Part shown: piece by piece, positions 1 to 5,836 of the stretch
Layout of the letters: each line of letters begins with the position of its first letter
Numbering within the stretch: the first letter of the stretch is position 1
DNA from: CAIUKV01 sp041659105
GTDB taxonomy: Bacteria > Actinomycetota > Acidimicrobiia > IMCC26256 > PALSA-555
Direction of reading: 5' to 3'
NCBI GenBank assembly: GCA_041659105.1
Contig: JBAZYX010000102.1
Location: 1 to 14,661, forward strand
DNA: 14,661 nt
Program-made: the position numbers and the translations under genes
The notes under the pieces: generated by a model
What the model was told of the DNA's origin: nothing
The model's database searches: none
The model's input: only the letters and a program-made list of their open reading frames with translations

Positions 1-324
1 GCCGAACGGGTCCGAGGTGAACGCGTTCGCGAGCTTCACCGTGGCCCGGTCGCCGTCCTCGGTGATCGCGCCGTCGCGCTCGTGCGTGGCCGTCGTCGCG
101 TGCACGCCGCTGAGCAGGTCGCGCTGCACCTGCTCGAAGTCGGCCGGGGGCTTGCGCACCTGCTTCGCCATCGCCGGGTAGTCCTGGCGGTTCCACGCCT
201 TCAGGTACGCGTCGAGCGTTTGGTCGGGCCCGGACCCGCCGCCCGAGCCGCACGCGGACAGCAGGACGGCAACCAGGACCGCAACGATCGCGGTGGCGAG
301 CCGAACGCGAACGCGTGGCGCCAT
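1..324 (-). CDS. Lipoprotein with NTF2-like (MecA_N) domain, probable N-terminus of a penicillin-binding transpeptidase (partial)
   Basis: The reading frame starts at the ATG at 324 and runs off the left edge, showing 108 codons. It opens with a short basic segment, a hydrophobic stretch and a lipobox (LSAC, Cys25), followed by a Gly/Ser linker. This is a classic bacterial lipoprotein signal and implies attachment to the outer face of the membrane. From about residue 32 the sequence reads DQTLDAYLKAWNRQDYPAMA and continues in the style of NTF2-like N-terminal domains (MecA_N) that precede the transpeptidase domain in many actinobacterial class B penicillin-binding proteins. If so, the missing part would hold the dimerisation and transpeptidase domains for peptidoglycan cross-linking. 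The catalytic region is outside the window, so the PBP call is inference; a stand-alone NTF2-like lipoprotein is the alternative. It lies 64 bp downstream of another secreted-protein gene on the same strand. Confidence 0.65.
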   Translation of the reverse strand, partial: MAPRVRVRLATAIVAVLVAVLLSACGSGGGSGPDQTLDAYLKAWNRQDYPAMAKQVRKPPADFEQVQRDLLSGVHATTATHERDGAITEDGDRATVKLANAFTSDPFG

Positions 325-352
325 CGACCCACGGTAGGACCTCAGCGCGGCA

Positions 353-372
353 CCGTCGGGTCACCCCGGCGG
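353..372 (-). terminator. Hairpin between the secreted-protein gene and the lipoprotein gene
   Basis: An inverted repeat has 8-nt arms (CCGCCGGG / CCCGACGG on the minus strand, one mismatch) around a GTGA loop. It begins 17 nt after the stop of the gene ending at 389 and lies before the lipoprotein start at 324. There is no T-tract, so it could be an attenuating or processing structure, or mean nothing in such GC-rich DNA. Confidence 0.22.
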
Positions 373-388
373 GCGCGTGCCCCGATGG

Positions 389-853
389 TCAGATGCGTTG
401 GCTGGCCAACCCGGCGCAGGACGAGAGCTTGAGCTTCTTGGCGGAGATGTTCGCGTCCTCGAACGGATCCTCGAACGCAGAGAACGCCGCCATCGGATCG
501 GTGCGGATCTTGGTGACGTCCGCTTTCAGCTCGGCCAGGAACGCGGCGACCGACTTCGCCTTGGCCTTGGGCTCGGCGAGCGCGTCGATCGACGTGATCA
601 GCTCGTCGTAGAGCGGGCCGGCCTGGTCGACGTACTGCCGCGCGGCAGCAGTGTTCCTGGTCGTGGCGATCGTTGCCCCGCTCGCCGGCAGGATCGCCGT
701 ACGGTCCGCCTGGAACTGCTTGCACGCGGCGTTGGCCTGCTTGCGCCATTGGGAATCCGAGAGGGTCTTGGCCCACGCGGCGCTCGTGCCCATGCACACG
801 GCGACACCCGTGAGCACCACGGCTCCCGTCACGCGAACGATCCGTCCGGACAT
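389..853 (-). CDS. Small secreted protein of unknown function
   Basis: This 154-aa protein has a clear Sec signal peptide: basic N-terminus (SGRIVR), a hydrophobic core, and a likely cleavage site after Ala28 (AAWA before KT). The mature part is mostly helical in character, with a Lys/Ala-rich centre (EPKAKAK at 94-100) and two cysteines (44 and 146) that could form one disulfide outside the cell. I recognise no enzymatic motif. It resembles the many short alpha-helical exported proteins of actinobacteria that have no assigned role. The ATG start is supported by a purine-rich GGGAAGGGG just upstream. It sits 30 bp downstream of the septum-formation-like gene and upstream of the lipoprotein gene, all on the minus strand, so a shared envelope role is plausible but unproven. 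Confidence 0.75.
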   Translation of the reverse strand: MSGRIVRVTGAVVLTGVAVCMGTSAAWAKTLSDSQWRKQANAACKQFQADRTAILPASGATIATTRNTAAARQYVDQAGPLYDELITSIDALAEPKAKAKSVAAFLAELKADVTKIRTDPMAAFSAFEDPFEDANISAKKLKLSSCAGLASQRI

Positions 854-883
854 GTCACACCCCTTCCCGGCTCGCGCCGGTGC

Positions 884-1837
884 TCACGTCTTGGCGAACT
901 TGATCTTGGCCTTGCCCGCCCCGGTCATGATCACGCCGGCCGGGATCGCGGCGGTCTTCTTCGTCGGGTAGGTCTGGCAGTTGAAGAACCGTGTGCCGTC
1001 GACGATGGGGTCGGGCGCGTTGGTGTCGGCCCGGACCTTGAAGTCGGCGCGCTTCGCGCCCACCAGCACCGCGGCGAACTCCGCGCACACCGCGTCGTAC
1101 GGAGCCCAGTCGGCGTCCTGCCACGCGGTGACGTCGGCCGGCTTCCCGCTCACCGACATCGGGAAGAAGATCAGCCGCTCCCCGTCGTGGACCTTGTCGC
1201 AGGGCTGGAAGTCTTGGCCGGTGTTCTCGGCGTTGAAGTCGAAGCACAGGCGCAGCGTTGCGAGCGGGTCGCGGGTGGAGATCTTGCGGATGTCGCCCGC
1301 CGTCCTGCCGCTGCCGATGTCGGCGTCGGGCTCGAACACGCACAGCAGCGCCTTCGCGCCGGCGTCGAACGACGCCGCCTCGGGCAGCACCCAGCCCATG
1401 CGGCCCGCGGCCGGGACCATCCAGTCGTCGGTCACGCCGTTCTTCTCGAACAGCGCGGCCAGCGCCTTGGCCTGCTTCGGGTAGAGGTTCTCCACGACCG
1501 CCGAGGCCGAGCAGGTCTGCTTCGCGAACGCCGCGAGCTGGGGCCGGACCGCCGACTTGGTGTCGGTGAGGGTGGTGAGCGGCGCCGACGCGAGCGCCGC
1601 GGGCAGCTCCGCGCCGCCCACGATCTGGACCGTGTGGTCCTTCGTGCACGGAACGGCGGAGGAGAGCGTCACCTCGTCGACGTCGACGTTCGCGTCGGTG
1701 AAGCAGTCGCCCACCTTCCACTGGGCTGCGGCCGCCAGGGGCCGGCGCGCGGGAGACGCGCCCGCGCTCGCCGCCGTGGTCATGGCGATCATCGCGACCA
1801 GTGCCGCGGCGACGAACCCTCGATGCTGTACCGCCAC
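884..1837 (-). CDS. Secreted cysteine-rich protein with septum-formation-like (Septum_form) domain
   Basis: This 317-aa protein starts at a GTG preceded by GAAAGGGG. A signal peptide covers roughly residues 1-28. The mature N-terminus carries WKVGDCF (40-46) and VPCTKDHTVQIVG (62-74), the Cys and Cys-x-x-x-His pattern typical of the actinobacterial septum-formation family (PF13845-like). A second, weaker module follows, with LCFDFNAENTG near 197 and QPCDKVHDGE near 211. The full protein has eight cysteines (45, 64, 109, 166, 198, 213, 251, 287), an even number consistent with up to four disulfides in the oxidising exterior. The family name comes from a proposed link to cell division; the biochemical role is unknown. 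It is the first gene of a tandem set of three exported proteins, the last of which may be a PBP, so an envelope function fits. Family assignment is fairly firm; function is not. Confidence 0.75.
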   Translation of the reverse strand: MAVQHRGFVAAALVAMIAMTTAASAGASPARRPLAAAAQWKVGDCFTDANVDVDEVTLSSAVPCTKDHTVQIVGGAELPAALASAPLTTLTDTKSAVRPQLAAFAKQTCSASAVVENLYPKQAKALAALFEKNGVTDDWMVPAAGRMGWVLPEAASFDAGAKALLCVFEPDADIGSGRTAGDIRKISTRDPLATLRLCFDFNAENTGQDFQPCDKVHDGERLIFFPMSVSGKPADVTAWQDADWAPYDAVCAEFAAVLVGAKRADFKVRADTNAPDPIVDGTRFFNCQTYPTKKTAAIPAGVIMTGAGKAKIKFAKT

Positions 1838-1891
1838 GCGCGCCCCTTTCCGGATCTGGTGAGGGACGCCGGAGTCCCCGTTCGACGGCGG

Positions 1892-1897
1892 ACCGTA
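1892..1897 (-). promoter_or_regulatory. Possible -10 element for the septum-formation-like gene
   Basis: On the minus strand TACGGT, preceded by TGA (an extended -10 look), lies 54 nt upstream of the GTG at 1837. It fits the TANNNT form of actinobacterial -10 elements. No convincing -35 is visible. Confidence 0.25.
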
Positions 1898-1901
1898 TCA
1901 G

Positions 1902-1923
1902 TGCCCGGGGCTGGGTTCGGGCA
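1902..1923 (-). terminator. Terminator-like hairpin after the alpha-hydroxy-acid dehydrogenase gene
   Basis: A perfect 6-bp stem (TGCCCG / CGGGCA) with a 10-nt loop begins 11 nt beyond the dehydrogenase stop codon and upstream of the next minus-strand gene. There is no U-tract on the minus strand, which is common for actinobacterial terminators. Its position between two same-strand genes with separate functions supports the call. Confidence 0.33.
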
Positions 1924-1934
1924 TTTGTCGACCG

Positions 1935-2951
1935 TCACCGCTGGACGGAGAGACCCCCGGCGAGCGTGCGCGCGATCTCGTACTCCTCGCGCAGGATTCC
2001 CAGCACCCGGGCGACCCCGTCGGCCCCTCCGGCGGTCAATCCCCAGGCCGCCGGCCGGCCGATCCCCACCGCGGTGGCGCCGAGCGCGAGCGCGACGAGC
2101 ACGTCGCTGCCGTGGCGGACGCCGCCGTCCACGATCACGGGGACGCGCCCGCCGACCGCGTCGACCACCTCGGGGAGCGCGTCGAGCGACGCCGGCGCGC
2201 CGTCGAGCTGGCGGCCCCCGTGGTTGCTGACCCACACGCCCGCGGCGCCGTGCTCCACCGCGAGCCGCGCGTCGTCACCGGTGAGCACGCCCTTGGCCAC
2301 CCACGGGATGCCCGACCCGGCGCCCACCGCGGCGACCATCTCCCACGTCCAGCCGACCGCGCCCTTCACCCGCTCGGCGTAGTCGTCCGGGCCGTAGTTG
2401 GCGCTGGCGAGCGTGGCGGCGTCGGGCGCGTGGGGATCCTCGCGGGTGCGGGTGCGCCAGCCCGGGCGCGGTGTGTCGACCGTCATGCACAGCACCGGGT
2501 ATCCGGCGTCGGCCGCGCGCTTCGCCATCCGCTCCACCACGCCCACCGGCCCGAGCGCGGAGACCTGGAAGCCGATCGCGCCCTCCGGCGCCGCAGCCCG
2601 CACCTCCTCGAGCGGGTACCCCGAGCTCGACGACGCGAACGCCACCGTGCCCGCGGCGGCCGCGCCGCGCATGAGCGCGCAGTGGCCGTCGGGGTGGAAC
2701 AGCGCGTCGAGGCCGAACGGCGACACGAGGATCGGCATCGACAGCGGAACCCCGAACAGCGTCGTCCGCGTGTCGACGGTGGCCTCGCCGGTGAGGACCC
2801 GCGGCCGGATCACCCACCGGTCGAACGCCTCCTCGTTCCAGCGCAGCGTGCGCTCGGCCCCGGCCCCGCCCTCCAGGTACGCGAGGGCGTGCTCGTCGAG
2901 CCGGGCGTGCGCGGCTCGCCGGATCGAGGCGATGGTCGGGAACTCCTCCAT
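1935..2951 (-). CDS. FMN-dependent alpha-hydroxy-acid dehydrogenase/oxidase (LldD/glycolate oxidase family)
   Basis: This 338-aa single-domain TIM barrel is the normal length for the family. Aligned by eye to plant glycolate oxidase, the FMN and catalytic residues are present: Tyr25 in AYLEGGAGAERTL, Asp159 and Arg166 in TVDTPRPGWR, Lys220 in WVAKG, the catalytic base His244 and Arg247 in VSNHGGRQLD, and the phosphate-binding DGGVRHGSD / GIGRP segment (275-299). The family oxidises L-2-hydroxy acids to 2-oxo acids. The active-site Tyr129 of glycolate oxidase appears to be Ser131 here (GFQVSAL), so the substrate or oxidative half-reaction may differ from glycolate or lactate. The start is taken at ATG 2951; a GTG at 2966, preceded by AAGGCGG, is a close alternative. 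It diverges from the Panacea gene with only 49 bp between starts. No mycofactocin genes are visible nearby. Confidence 0.88.
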   Translation of the reverse strand: MEEFPTIASIRRAAHARLDEHALAYLEGGAGAERTLRWNEEAFDRWVIRPRVLTGEATVDTRTTLFGVPLSMPILVSPFGLDALFHPDGHCALMRGAAAAGTVAFASSSSGYPLEEVRAAAPEGAIGFQVSALGPVGVVERMAKRAADAGYPVLCMTVDTPRPGWRTRTREDPHAPDAATLASANYGPDDYAERVKGAVGWTWEMVAAVGAGSGIPWVAKGVLTGDDARLAVEHGAAGVWVSNHGGRQLDGAPASLDALPEVVDAVGGRVPVIVDGGVRHGSDVLVALALGATAVGIGRPAAWGLTAGGADGVARVLGILREEYEIARTLAGGLSVQR

Positions 2952-3000
2952 GCCTTCTTGTAGCACCGAATTCCGCCTTGCACCGGCGGGCCGAGCAACG

Positions 3001-3450
3001 ATGGCCGAGACGTACGACGAAGCGAAGCTCACCGAGCTGGTGCTCCTCGTCGCGGACCGATTGCGCGACGACCGGGCCGGCGGAGCGACGAAGCTCAACA
3101 AGGTCCTCTCTTTCGCCGACTTCGCCCACTGCCGGCGGACCGGCCACTCGATCACGGGTGCCGAGTACCAGAAGCTTCCTCAGGGCCCGGCTCCACGTCG
3201 GTTGCTCCCGATCCGCGATCGGTTGCTCCGCGGTGGTGGGGCCGAGGTGCTCGCGGATCTCGCGCATCTCACCGCGAAGCACGTGAGCGATCTCTCCCAC
3301 GCCGAACCGGGATGGCTACTCGTCGACGACGGCGAGACCATTCCATACGAGGCGGCATTGATCGCGCCGTACCAGCACGATCCCACCTCGTCGATCGAGA
3401 AACGCGGTGCTGCGATCGCACTCGCGTACGGACTCGCTTCGGGCGAATGA
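3001..3450 (+). CDS. Panacea/SocA-type antitoxin-domain protein
   Basis: This 149-aa protein has TKLNKVLSFADFAHCRRTG (30-48), then GAEYQKLPQGPAPRRLL (53-69), and LSHAEPGW (98-105). This order matches the Panacea domain (SocA / former DUF4065): the K-L-x-K-x-L-x-F-A-D helix, a Q/Y-G-P turn, then an S-H-x-x-x-x-W segment. Panacea proteins are antitoxins that neutralise varied small toxins encoded next to them, although some act without an evident partner. No recognisable toxin lies upstream (the neighbour is the divergent flavin dehydrogenase), and downstream there is only an unclear small ORF. Several codons end in A or T (GGT, CTT, CCT, CCA, CTA), more than in neighbouring genes, which hints at horizontal gain. 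The start is ATG 3001; earlier in-frame starts would run into the divergent gene. Confidence 0.7.
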   Translation: MAETYDEAKLTELVLLVADRLRDDRAGGATKLNKVLSFADFAHCRRTGHSITGAEYQKLPQGPAPRRLLPIRDRLLRGGGAEVLADLAHLTAKHVSDLSHAEPGWLLVDDGETIPYEAALIAPYQHDPTSSIEKRGAAIALAYGLASGE

Positions 3451-3537
3451 CCCGGCGGAGCGTCCGCGTGAGCGCGGACTGCGAGTCCACGATCGCGGCT
3501 CGGTTCTCTTCGGCCCGAACGGCAGAGGGCGGACCGA

Positions 3538-3669
3538 GTGCGTTCGACGGTGTTCCCGCCGATGGTGTTCTTCGGCGTGCTGTTGGCCAACGCCTCGGTG
3601 GAGATCGCTGGCTTCGACGTCGACGACGACTACTGCTGGGATGACACGGGCGACATTCGGCCCGACTGA
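3538..3669 (+). CDS. Possible small protein (43 aa) or gene remnant downstream of the Panacea gene
   Basis: The 3451-3761 interval has no obvious long gene. From the GTG at 3538, preceded by GAGGG about eight bases upstream, a 43-aa frame runs to TGA 3669. Nearly all of its codons end in G or C, the coding signature of this genome, whereas the same frame before 3538 lacks it. The product has a short hydrophobic run (MVFFGVLLANASVEIAGF) and an acidic tail (DVDDDYCWDDTGDIRPD). I recognise no family. A competing frame starts at ATG 3447, overlapping the Panacea stop (ATGA), and runs to 3644, but its third-position GC bias fades after about 3560. Either a small gene, or a degraded gene whose frame shifted near 3540-3560, would explain this. 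It is a speculative partner for the Panacea protein. Confidence 0.3.
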   Translation: MRSTVFPPMVFFGVLLANASVEIAGFDVDDDYCWDDTGDIRPD

Positions 3670-3679
3670 GCGGCCGACC

Positions 3680-3692
3680 GGAGCGGCGCTCC
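3680..3692 (+). terminator. Short hairpin downstream of the possible small ORF
   Basis: GGAGC-GGC-GCTCC forms a perfect 5-bp stem with a 3-nt loop, 11 nt after TGA 3669 and 70 nt before the GGDEF/EAL gene. There is no T-tract, and it is short enough to arise by chance in GC-rich DNA. Confidence 0.15.
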
Positions 3693-3761
3693 AGGACCGC
3701 GGTAGGTTCGGCCCGGGCAGACATTCGTGAGAAGCAACCCGGGGGGCACCGGGAGCAGGGC

Positions 3762-5807
3762 ATGAACGACGAGCGCGGGGACTCCGGGATCGATCTCGAC
3801 GCCGAGACCGTCGCGGCCGTGCTCGACCTCCTGCCCGACCCCGCCCTCGTGCTCGACGAGCAGATGCAGGTCGTCGCGCTCAACCGCCGCGGGGTGGCGG
3901 TCACCGGCTTCACGGCGGCCGAGCTCGCCGGCCACGCCGCGCTCGATCTCGTCCACCCCGACGACCTCGCGCTCGTGCTCTCCTCGTTCGAGGAGGTGCT
4001 CGAGAAGGAGGTGGGCACTCCCATCGAGCTGCGCATCCGCGCGGTCGACGGGAGCTGGCGGCTCTGCGAGGTGATCGGCAGCACCTTCCACCACGCCGGC
4101 GGAACGTGGCAGATCAACACCTTCCGCGACCTCACGGAGCGGCGGCGCTGGGAGGTGGCCGCGACCGACACCGAGCGCTTCCGGGTGATCGTCGAGTCGT
4201 CGGCCCTCGTGGTGCTGCTGCTCGATGCCGACGGCACCATCGAGTCGGTGTCGGGCGCGATGTGCCGCCAGCTCGGCCACGACCCGACACGGGTGGTGGG
4301 GTCGCACCTCGCCGACTGGGTGGTGGACGCCGACCGGCCCGAGTTCGCGGCAGCGTTCGCGGCGGCGGTCGGCACGGCCGGCGTGCACGTGATCGAGTGT
4401 CGCCTCCGCCACAAGGACGGCCGCCACCTCGCCTACCAGCTCTCGGTGAGCAACCTGCTCGACGACCCGATCGCCGCCGGCGTGATCGTGTCCGGCCAGG
4501 ACGTCACTCGACGCCGCGCGCTCGAGGAGCACCTCGCCCGCCTCGCCACCCGTGACCCGCTCACCGGCCTCGCCAACCGCGCCCGGCTCGAGGAGTTCCT
4601 CGAGGCCCACTGCGCCGACCCCCACAGCACCGAGCCGGTGGGGGTGCTCTTCGTGGACCTCGACCGGTTCAAGCGGGTCAACGACCTCTACGGCCACTCC
4701 ACCGGCGACGCGTTGCTCGTGGCGATCGCCGAGCGGCTGCGCATGCTCGTGCGCCCGGGCGACCTCGTCGCCCGCTTCGGCGGTGACGAGTTCGTGATCG
4801 TGTGCCCGGGCGCCGACCCCGGCTCGACCCTCCCCACCATGGTCGAGCGCATCGAGCGCGAGCTGGCCAAGCCGGTGTCGATCGGCGACCTGGCGCTCGC
4901 GATCGACGCGAGCGTGGGGTTCGTGACCGCGCGCGGCGGCATGTCCGCCGAGATGGTGCTCGCCGAGGCCGACGACGTGATGTACCAGGCCAAGCAGGCC
5001 AACACCGACGCTCCCGATCGCCGCCTCGGGATCGCCGAGCGACGCGCCCTGGCCGAGGACCTCCGTGCGGCCCTCGCCGGCGACCCGGCCGCCGCGGGCC
5101 TCGCCGTGCACTTCCAGCCGATCGTCGACCTCGCCACCGGTGCGGTGGTGGGCGCCGAGGCCTTCGCCCGCTGGGACCATCCCGGGCTCGGCCGGCTCGG
5201 CCCCGACCAGTTCCTCCCCGTCGCGGAGGACGCCGGTCTCGACGGCGCGCTCGACGGCTGGGTGCTCGGGCACGCGCTCGACCAGGTCGTGGCCTGGGAC
5301 CGCGCCGGCGGCCATGCCGGCCTCACCGTCTCGGTCAACCTCGGCGCCCGCCAGTCCGCCGACCCTGGGCTCGAGGCGCAGGTGTGCGCCGCGCTCGCCG
5401 AGCACGGCCTCACCCCCGCGCGCCTGTGCCTCGACGTGACCGAGCCCCACGGGCTCGCCGGCGGGTCACGGCGCCGCCGGCCGCCGCCGGTCGCGCTGCG
5501 TGCCCTCTCGGCGCGCGGCGTGATGATCGCCATCGACGACTTCGGCACCGGCGTCCTCGGGCTCGCCGCGCTGCGCGACTACCCGTCGGATGTGCTCAAG
5601 ATCGACCGTTCGGTCGTGGCCGACGTCACCACCGACAGGACCGCAACCGGGATCTGCGCCGCGGTCGTGGCGCTGGCGCGCGCCACCGGCAAGGGCACCG
5701 TCGCCGAGGGGGTGGAGACCGCCGACCAGGCGGCCACGCTCGCCCGGCTCGGGGTCGACCGCGCCCAGGGCCACCACTTCGGCAGCCCCGCACCGCCGAA
5801 GGACTGA
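3762..5807 (+). CDS. PAS-PAS-GGDEF-EAL cyclic-di-GMP signalling protein (intact GGDEF, degenerate EAL)
   Basis: This 681-aa cytosolic protein has no membrane segment. Two PAS domains (about 18-125 and 138-250) each end in a D-L/V-T-x-R junction and should sense a small ligand or redox/light signal. The GGDEF domain (about 262-415) begins at DPLTGLANR and keeps the catalytic GGDEF (340-344) and the inhibitory I-site RPGD (331-334), so it should make c-di-GMP from GTP with product inhibition. The EAL domain (about 430-681) keeps Asn526, DDFG (592-595), Lys613, Glu649 and Gln669. However, the signature is EAF (466-468), the first Glu of ExTE is Asp558, and loop 6 reads DFGTGVLG instead of DFGTGYSS. 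Phosphodiesterase activity is therefore probably weak or lost, making this mainly a cyclase or a c-di-GMP-binding sensor. ATG 3762 has a GGGAG about 7 nt upstream, and TAGGTT at 3703-3708 is a weak -10 candidate. Confidence 0.93.
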   Translation: MNDERGDSGIDLDAETVAAVLDLLPDPALVLDEQMQVVALNRRGVAVTGFTAAELAGHAALDLVHPDDLALVLSSFEEVLEKEVGTPIELRIRAVDGSWRLCEVIGSTFHHAGGTWQINTFRDLTERRRWEVAATDTERFRVIVESSALVVLLLDADGTIESVSGAMCRQLGHDPTRVVGSHLADWVVDADRPEFAAAFAAAVGTAGVHVIECRLRHKDGRHLAYQLSVSNLLDDPIAAGVIVSGQDVTRRRALEEHLARLATRDPLTGLANRARLEEFLEAHCADPHSTEPVGVLFVDLDRFKRVNDLYGHSTGDALLVAIAERLRMLVRPGDLVARFGGDEFVIVCPGADPGSTLPTMVERIERELAKPVSIGDLALAIDASVGFVTARGGMSAEMVLAEADDVMYQAKQANTDAPDRRLGIAERRALAEDLRAALAGDPAAAGLAVHFQPIVDLATGAVVGAEAFARWDHPGLGRLGPDQFLPVAEDAGLDGALDGWVLGHALDQVVAWDRAGGHAGLTVSVNLGARQSADPGLEAQVCAALAEHGLTPARLCLDVTEPHGLAGGSRRRRPPPVALRALSARGVMIAIDDFGTGVLGLAALRDYPSDVLKIDRSVVADVTTDRTATGICAAVVALARATGKGTVAEGVETADQAATLARLGVDRAQGHHFGSPAPPKD

Positions 5808-5823
5808 TCCCGCGCGCAGGCCC

Positions 5824-5829
5824 TACCCT
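5824..5829 (+). promoter_or_regulatory. Candidate -10 element for a leaderless debranching-enzyme transcript
   Basis: TACCCT (TANNNT form) ends 7 nt before the GTG start at 5837, and no Shine-Dalgarno sequence lies between the previous gene's stop and the GTG. That spacing is what leaderless actinobacterial genes show, where transcription starts at the start codon itself. Confidence 0.35.
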
Positions 5830-5836
5830 CGCGCGA

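Noticed and set aside
377..2230. Long plus-strand open frame across the left block
   Set aside because: It is antisense to three well-supported minus-strand genes. The translation is Arg/Gly/Pro-rich and low in complexity, as expected from GC-rich shadow frames.
1935..2951. Calling the flavin dehydrogenase a mycofactocin-associated MftD
   Set aside because: No mycofactocin precursor, radical SAM or chaperone genes are visible on either side.
2952..3155. Longer N-terminus for the alpha-hydroxy-acid dehydrogenase, up to 3155
   Set aside because: It would overlap the Panacea gene on the opposite strand, and the family N-terminus is complete from 2951 (or GTG 2966).
3630..5450. 606-codon minus-strand open frame
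   Set aside because: Antisense to the PAS-PAS-GGDEF-EAL gene, with a His/Glu/Gly/Val-rich translation and no family motif.
4802..5836. Extending the debranching-like protein upstream to about 1059 aa
   Set aside because: The extension is out of frame with, and lies inside, the EAL coding region. It is Arg/Pro-rich and lacks homology-like motifs. The family domain begins just after GTG 5837.
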